NCBI GenBank assembly: GCA_943371965.1
Contig: CALRWV020000017.1
Span: 1 to 14,878, forward strand
DNA from: CALRWV02 sp943371965
GTDB lineage: Bacteria > Bacteroidota > JABWAT01
DNA: 14,878 nt
Direction of reading: 5' to 3'
This document shows positions 12,624 through 14,878 of the stretch, one piece after another. A program made the position numbers and the translations under genes. The number at the start of each line of letters is the position of its first letter. Within the stretch, counting starts at the first letter, position 1. The notes under the pieces were generated by a model. That model worked only from the letters and a program-made list of their open reading frames with translations. It was not told where the DNA came from and made no database searches.

Positions 12624-14717
12624 ATGGCAAGAAAAGTTTCTTTAGAAAACACTCGTAATATTGGAATTTCCGCTCACATTGATGCTGGAAAAACAACTAC
12701 TACTGAGCGTATTTTGTACTACACCGGAAAAACTCACAAAATTGGTGAAGTTCACGAAGGTGCTGCTACTATGGATTGGATGGAACAGGAGAAAGAAAGA
12801 GGAATTACAATTACCTCTGCTGCGACTACCTGTTTTTGGAAAGATAATAGAATCAATATTATTGATACTCCTGGTCACGTTGATTTTACTGTTGAAGTAG
12901 AAAGATCACTTCGTGTACTTGATGGAGCTGTTGCTCTTTTCTGTTCAGTTGGTGGTGTTGAGCCTCAATCTGAAACAGTTTGGCGCCAAATGGATAAATA
13001 TGGTGTTCCAAGAATTGCATACATTAACAAAATGGACAGAACCGGCGCTAACTTCTTTGTTGGTCTTGCAATGATCAAAGAAAGATTGGGAGCAAACGCG
13101 GTTCCACTTCAAATTCCTATTGGTCAGGGCGAATTGTTTACTGGTATTATTGATTTGGTTTTGAATAAAGCCATCATGTACCATGAAGAAACAAACGGTA
13201 TGACTTTCGATGAAGTTGAAATTCCTGAATCATACAAAGCTGAAACTGAAAAATGGAGAACAAATATGTTCGATTCAGTTTCTGATCTTGATGATTCCGT
13301 TATGGAAAAATATCTGGCAGGTGAAGTCGTTCCTGTTGAAGATGTAAAACGTGTTGTACGTGCAGCTGTTATCCAAAATAAAATTGTTCCTGTTATCTGC
13401 GGTTCTTCATTCAAGAACAAAGGCGTTCAAAGATTATTGGATGCTGTTATTGATTACTTGCCTTCTCCAATTGATAAAGGCGAAGTTACCGGTCACTCTT
13501 CAGATGATGAAACTGTTATGCTGACAAGAAAACCATCCGACAGTGAACCTTTTGCTGGTTTGGCTTTCAAAATCATGACGGATCCTTATGTTGGTAAATT
13601 GACATTCTTCCGTGTTTACTCAGGTAAATTGGAATCTGGTTCTTATGTTTTAAACGCAACCAACGGAAAACGTGAACGCGTTGGACGCATTCTTCAAATG
13701 CATGCCAATCACCGAGAAGAAATTGCTGAAGTTTATACCGGTGATATTGCAGCTGCCGTTGGCTTGAAAGTTACCAGAACAGGTGATACAATCTGTCATG
13801 AAGATTCTGGAATTATTCTTGAGAAAATGATTTTCCCTGAACCGGTAATTCAAATTGCGATTGAACCAAAAACAAAAGCTGATTTTGACAAATTGGGTGA
13901 AGCACTTTCCAAATTGGCGGAAGAAGATCCGACATTCAGAGTTAAGACAGATGAAGAAACTGGTCAAACCCTGATTTCCGGAATGGGCGAATTGCACCTT
14001 GAAATTATTGTTGACCGCTTGAGAAGAGAATTCAAAGTAGAAGCAAATATTGGTAAACCTCAGGTTTCATATAAAGAGTCAATCCGTAAAAAAGTTACCG
14101 TTGAAGGTAAATTTATCAGACAATCAGGTGGTAAAGGTCAATTCGGACACGTTTGGATTGATGTTGAGCCAAATGAAGTTGGTAAAGGATTTGAATTCAC
14201 CAATGCAATTACCGGTGGATCAGTTCCCCGTGAATTCATTAAACCTGTTGAAGAAGGTGTTAAAGACGGACTTCGCAGTGGTGTATTGGCTGGATATCAA
14301 CTTGTTGACGTAAAAGTTAGATTGTTTGACGGTTCATTCCACCCTGTCGATTCATCGGAAATGGCATTCAAAATCGCAGGTTCGATGGCAGTTAAAGATG
14401 CTTGCCGTAAAGCAAACCCAGTTCTTTTGGAACCAATTTTCGCAGTTGAAGTTGTTACTCCTGAGGAATACATGGGTGACATTATGGGCGATTTGAACTC
14501 AAGAAGAGGAAAAATCGAAGGAATTGGCAACAGAAATGATGCTCAGATTGTTAAAGCAATGGTTCCTCTTTCTGAAATGTTTGGTTATGCAACCACAATG
14601 AGATCAATGACTCAAGGCCGTGCAGTTTACTCAATGACTTTCGATCATTATTATGATGTACCGAAAGCAATTACTGAACAGATCATTGAAAAAAATAACG
14701 GCAAAAAAGCAGATTAA
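12624..14717 (+). CDS. fusA: Elongation factor G
   Basis: A 697-residue translational GTPase that drives tRNA-mRNA translocation and, with RRF, ribosome recycling. The G domain carries G1 AHIDAGKT (17-24), RGIT with its conserved threonine (59-62), DTPGH (81-85, with the catalytic histidine H85), NKMD (135-138) and GSS (260-262). Later domains are complete: FAGLAFKIMTDPYVGKLTFFRVYSG in domain II, MGELHLEIIVDRLRREF in domain III, SGGKGQFGHVWIDVEP in domain IV, and GDIMGDLNSRRGKIEGI in domain V. Length matches canonical EF-G (704 in E. coli). No Shine-Dalgarno is visible before the ATG; the 31-base gap to rpsG is AT-rich. The operon position (rpsL-rpsG-fusA-tuf) marks it as the primary EF-G. 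Confidence 0.99.
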   Translation: MARKVSLENTRNIGISAHIDAGKTTTTERILYYTGKTHKIGEVHEGAATMDWMEQEKERGITITSAATTCFWKDNRINIIDTPGHVDFTVEVERSLRVLDGAVALFCSVGGVEPQSETVWRQMDKYGVPRIAYINKMDRTGANFFVGLAMIKERLGANAVPLQIPIGQGELFTGIIDLVLNKAIMYHEETNGMTFDEVEIPESYKAETEKWRTNMFDSVSDLDDSVMEKYLAGEVVPVEDVKRVVRAAVIQNKIVPVICGSSFKNKGVQRLLDAVIDYLPSPIDKGEVTGHSSDDETVMLTRKPSDSEPFAGLAFKIMTDPYVGKLTFFRVYSGKLESGSYVLNATNGKRERVGRILQMHANHREEIAEVYTGDIAAAVGLKVTRTGDTICHEDSGIILEKMIFPEPVIQIAIEPKTKADFDKLGEALSKLAEEDPTFRVKTDEETGQTLISGMGELHLEIIVDRLRREFKVEANIGKPQVSYKESIRKKVTVEGKFIRQSGGKGQFGHVWIDVEPNEVGKGFEFTNAITGGSVPREFIKPVEEGVKDGLRSGVLAGYQLVDVKVRLFDGSFHPVDSSEMAFKIAGSMAVKDACRKANPVLLEPIFAVEVVTPEEYMGDIMGDLNSRRGKIEGIGNRNDAQIVKAMVPLSEMFGYATTMRSMTQGRAVYSMTFDHYYDVPKAITEQIIEKNNGKKAD

Positions 14718-14730
14718 TTAGATTTTAGCT

Positions 14731-14735
14731 AGGAG
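14731..14735 (+). promoter_or_regulatory. Ribosome binding site AGGAG of the second tuf
   Basis: A full AGGAG lies 9 bases before the tuf ATG at 14745, within a 27-base fusA-tuf gap. It contrasts with fusA just upstream, which has no visible Shine-Dalgarno. Confidence 0.8.
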
Positions 14736-14744
14736 ACTCAAGAG

Positions 14745-14878
14745 ATGGCAAAAGAGAAATTCGACCGTTCGAAACCTCACTTAAACATTGGAACAATCGG
14801 TCACGTGGATCACGGCAAAACGACCTTGACCGCTGCGATTACCAAAGTATTGTCCGAAAAAGGCTTGTCCGAAGCAAG
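14745..14878 (+). CDS. tuf: Elongation factor Tu, N-terminal end (partial)
   Basis: The first 44 codons of a tuf gene, cut by the right window edge. The protein starts MAKEKFDRSKPHLNIGTIG and holds the P-loop GHVDHGKT (19-26) followed by TLTAAITKVL, diagnostic of EF-Tu. It is the last visible gene of the rpsL-rpsG-fusA-tuf cluster. The codons favour C-ended forms (ATC, GAC, CAC, GGC, ACC) more than the neighbouring genes, as often seen for the most highly expressed genes. It is a separate copy from the tuf end at the left edge; the two visible parts do not overlap and cannot be compared directly. Confidence 0.98.
   Translation, partial: MAKEKFDRSKPHLNIGTIGHVDHGKTTLTAAITKVLSEKGLSEA

Noticed and set aside
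1..14878. A novel accessory, defence or mobile system
   Set aside because: Every stretch longer than 148 bases is filled by a recognisable housekeeping gene on one strand; I found no transposase, integrase, repeat array, attachment site or unknown protein.

Overview
This window is a dense, entirely plus-strand run of core transcription and translation genes from an AT-rich bacterium: 3' end of a tuf gene, rpmG, tRNA-Trp, secE, nusG, rplK, rplA, rplJ, rplL, rpoB, rpoC, rpsL, rpsG, fusA and the 5' end of a second tuf gene. I see no mobile element, CRISPR array, phage gene, defence gene or unknown protein. It is an ordinary housekeeping region, and the points of interest are in its regulation and architecture.

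The organism is most likely a member of the FCB group (Bacteroidota/Chlorobiota/Ignavibacteriota). The RpoB and RpoC ends, L7/L12, L10 and S7 all read like that group, from memory of the families and not from a search. The tuf / tRNA-Trp / secE / nusG order and the rpsL-rpsG-fusA-tuf order both fit. Several genes have clear Shine-Dalgarno sequences (nusG, rplL, rpsL, rpsG, second tuf). Crown Bacteroidota often lack these, so I lean to the Chlorobiota/Ignavibacteriota side, with moderate confidence.

Layout. Bases 1-200 hold the last 48 codons of EF-Tu and a terminator-like hairpin. Bases 204-1223 hold L33, a tRNA-Trp lodged between protein genes, SecE and NusG. Bases 1260-3355 are the 50S stalk and L1 genes (L11, L1, L10, L7/L12), separated by only 23-36 bases. 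A 148-base gap with a 14-bp hairpin and a T-run separates rplL from rpoB. The beta and beta' genes fill 3504-11600. A 122-base gap then carries hairpins, a T7 run and a consensus-like promoter ahead of the str-type operon (S12, S7, EF-G, EF-Tu) from 11723 to the window end.

The genes work together as the gene-expression core: RNA polymerase and its elongation factor NusG, the ribosomal GTPase stalk and the factors that use it (EF-G, EF-Tu), the decoding protein S12, and the SecE translocon subunit. The hairpins give likely points where output of tuf, ribosomal protein and rpoBC transcripts can be set separately. The longest stretch without a gene is 148 bases.
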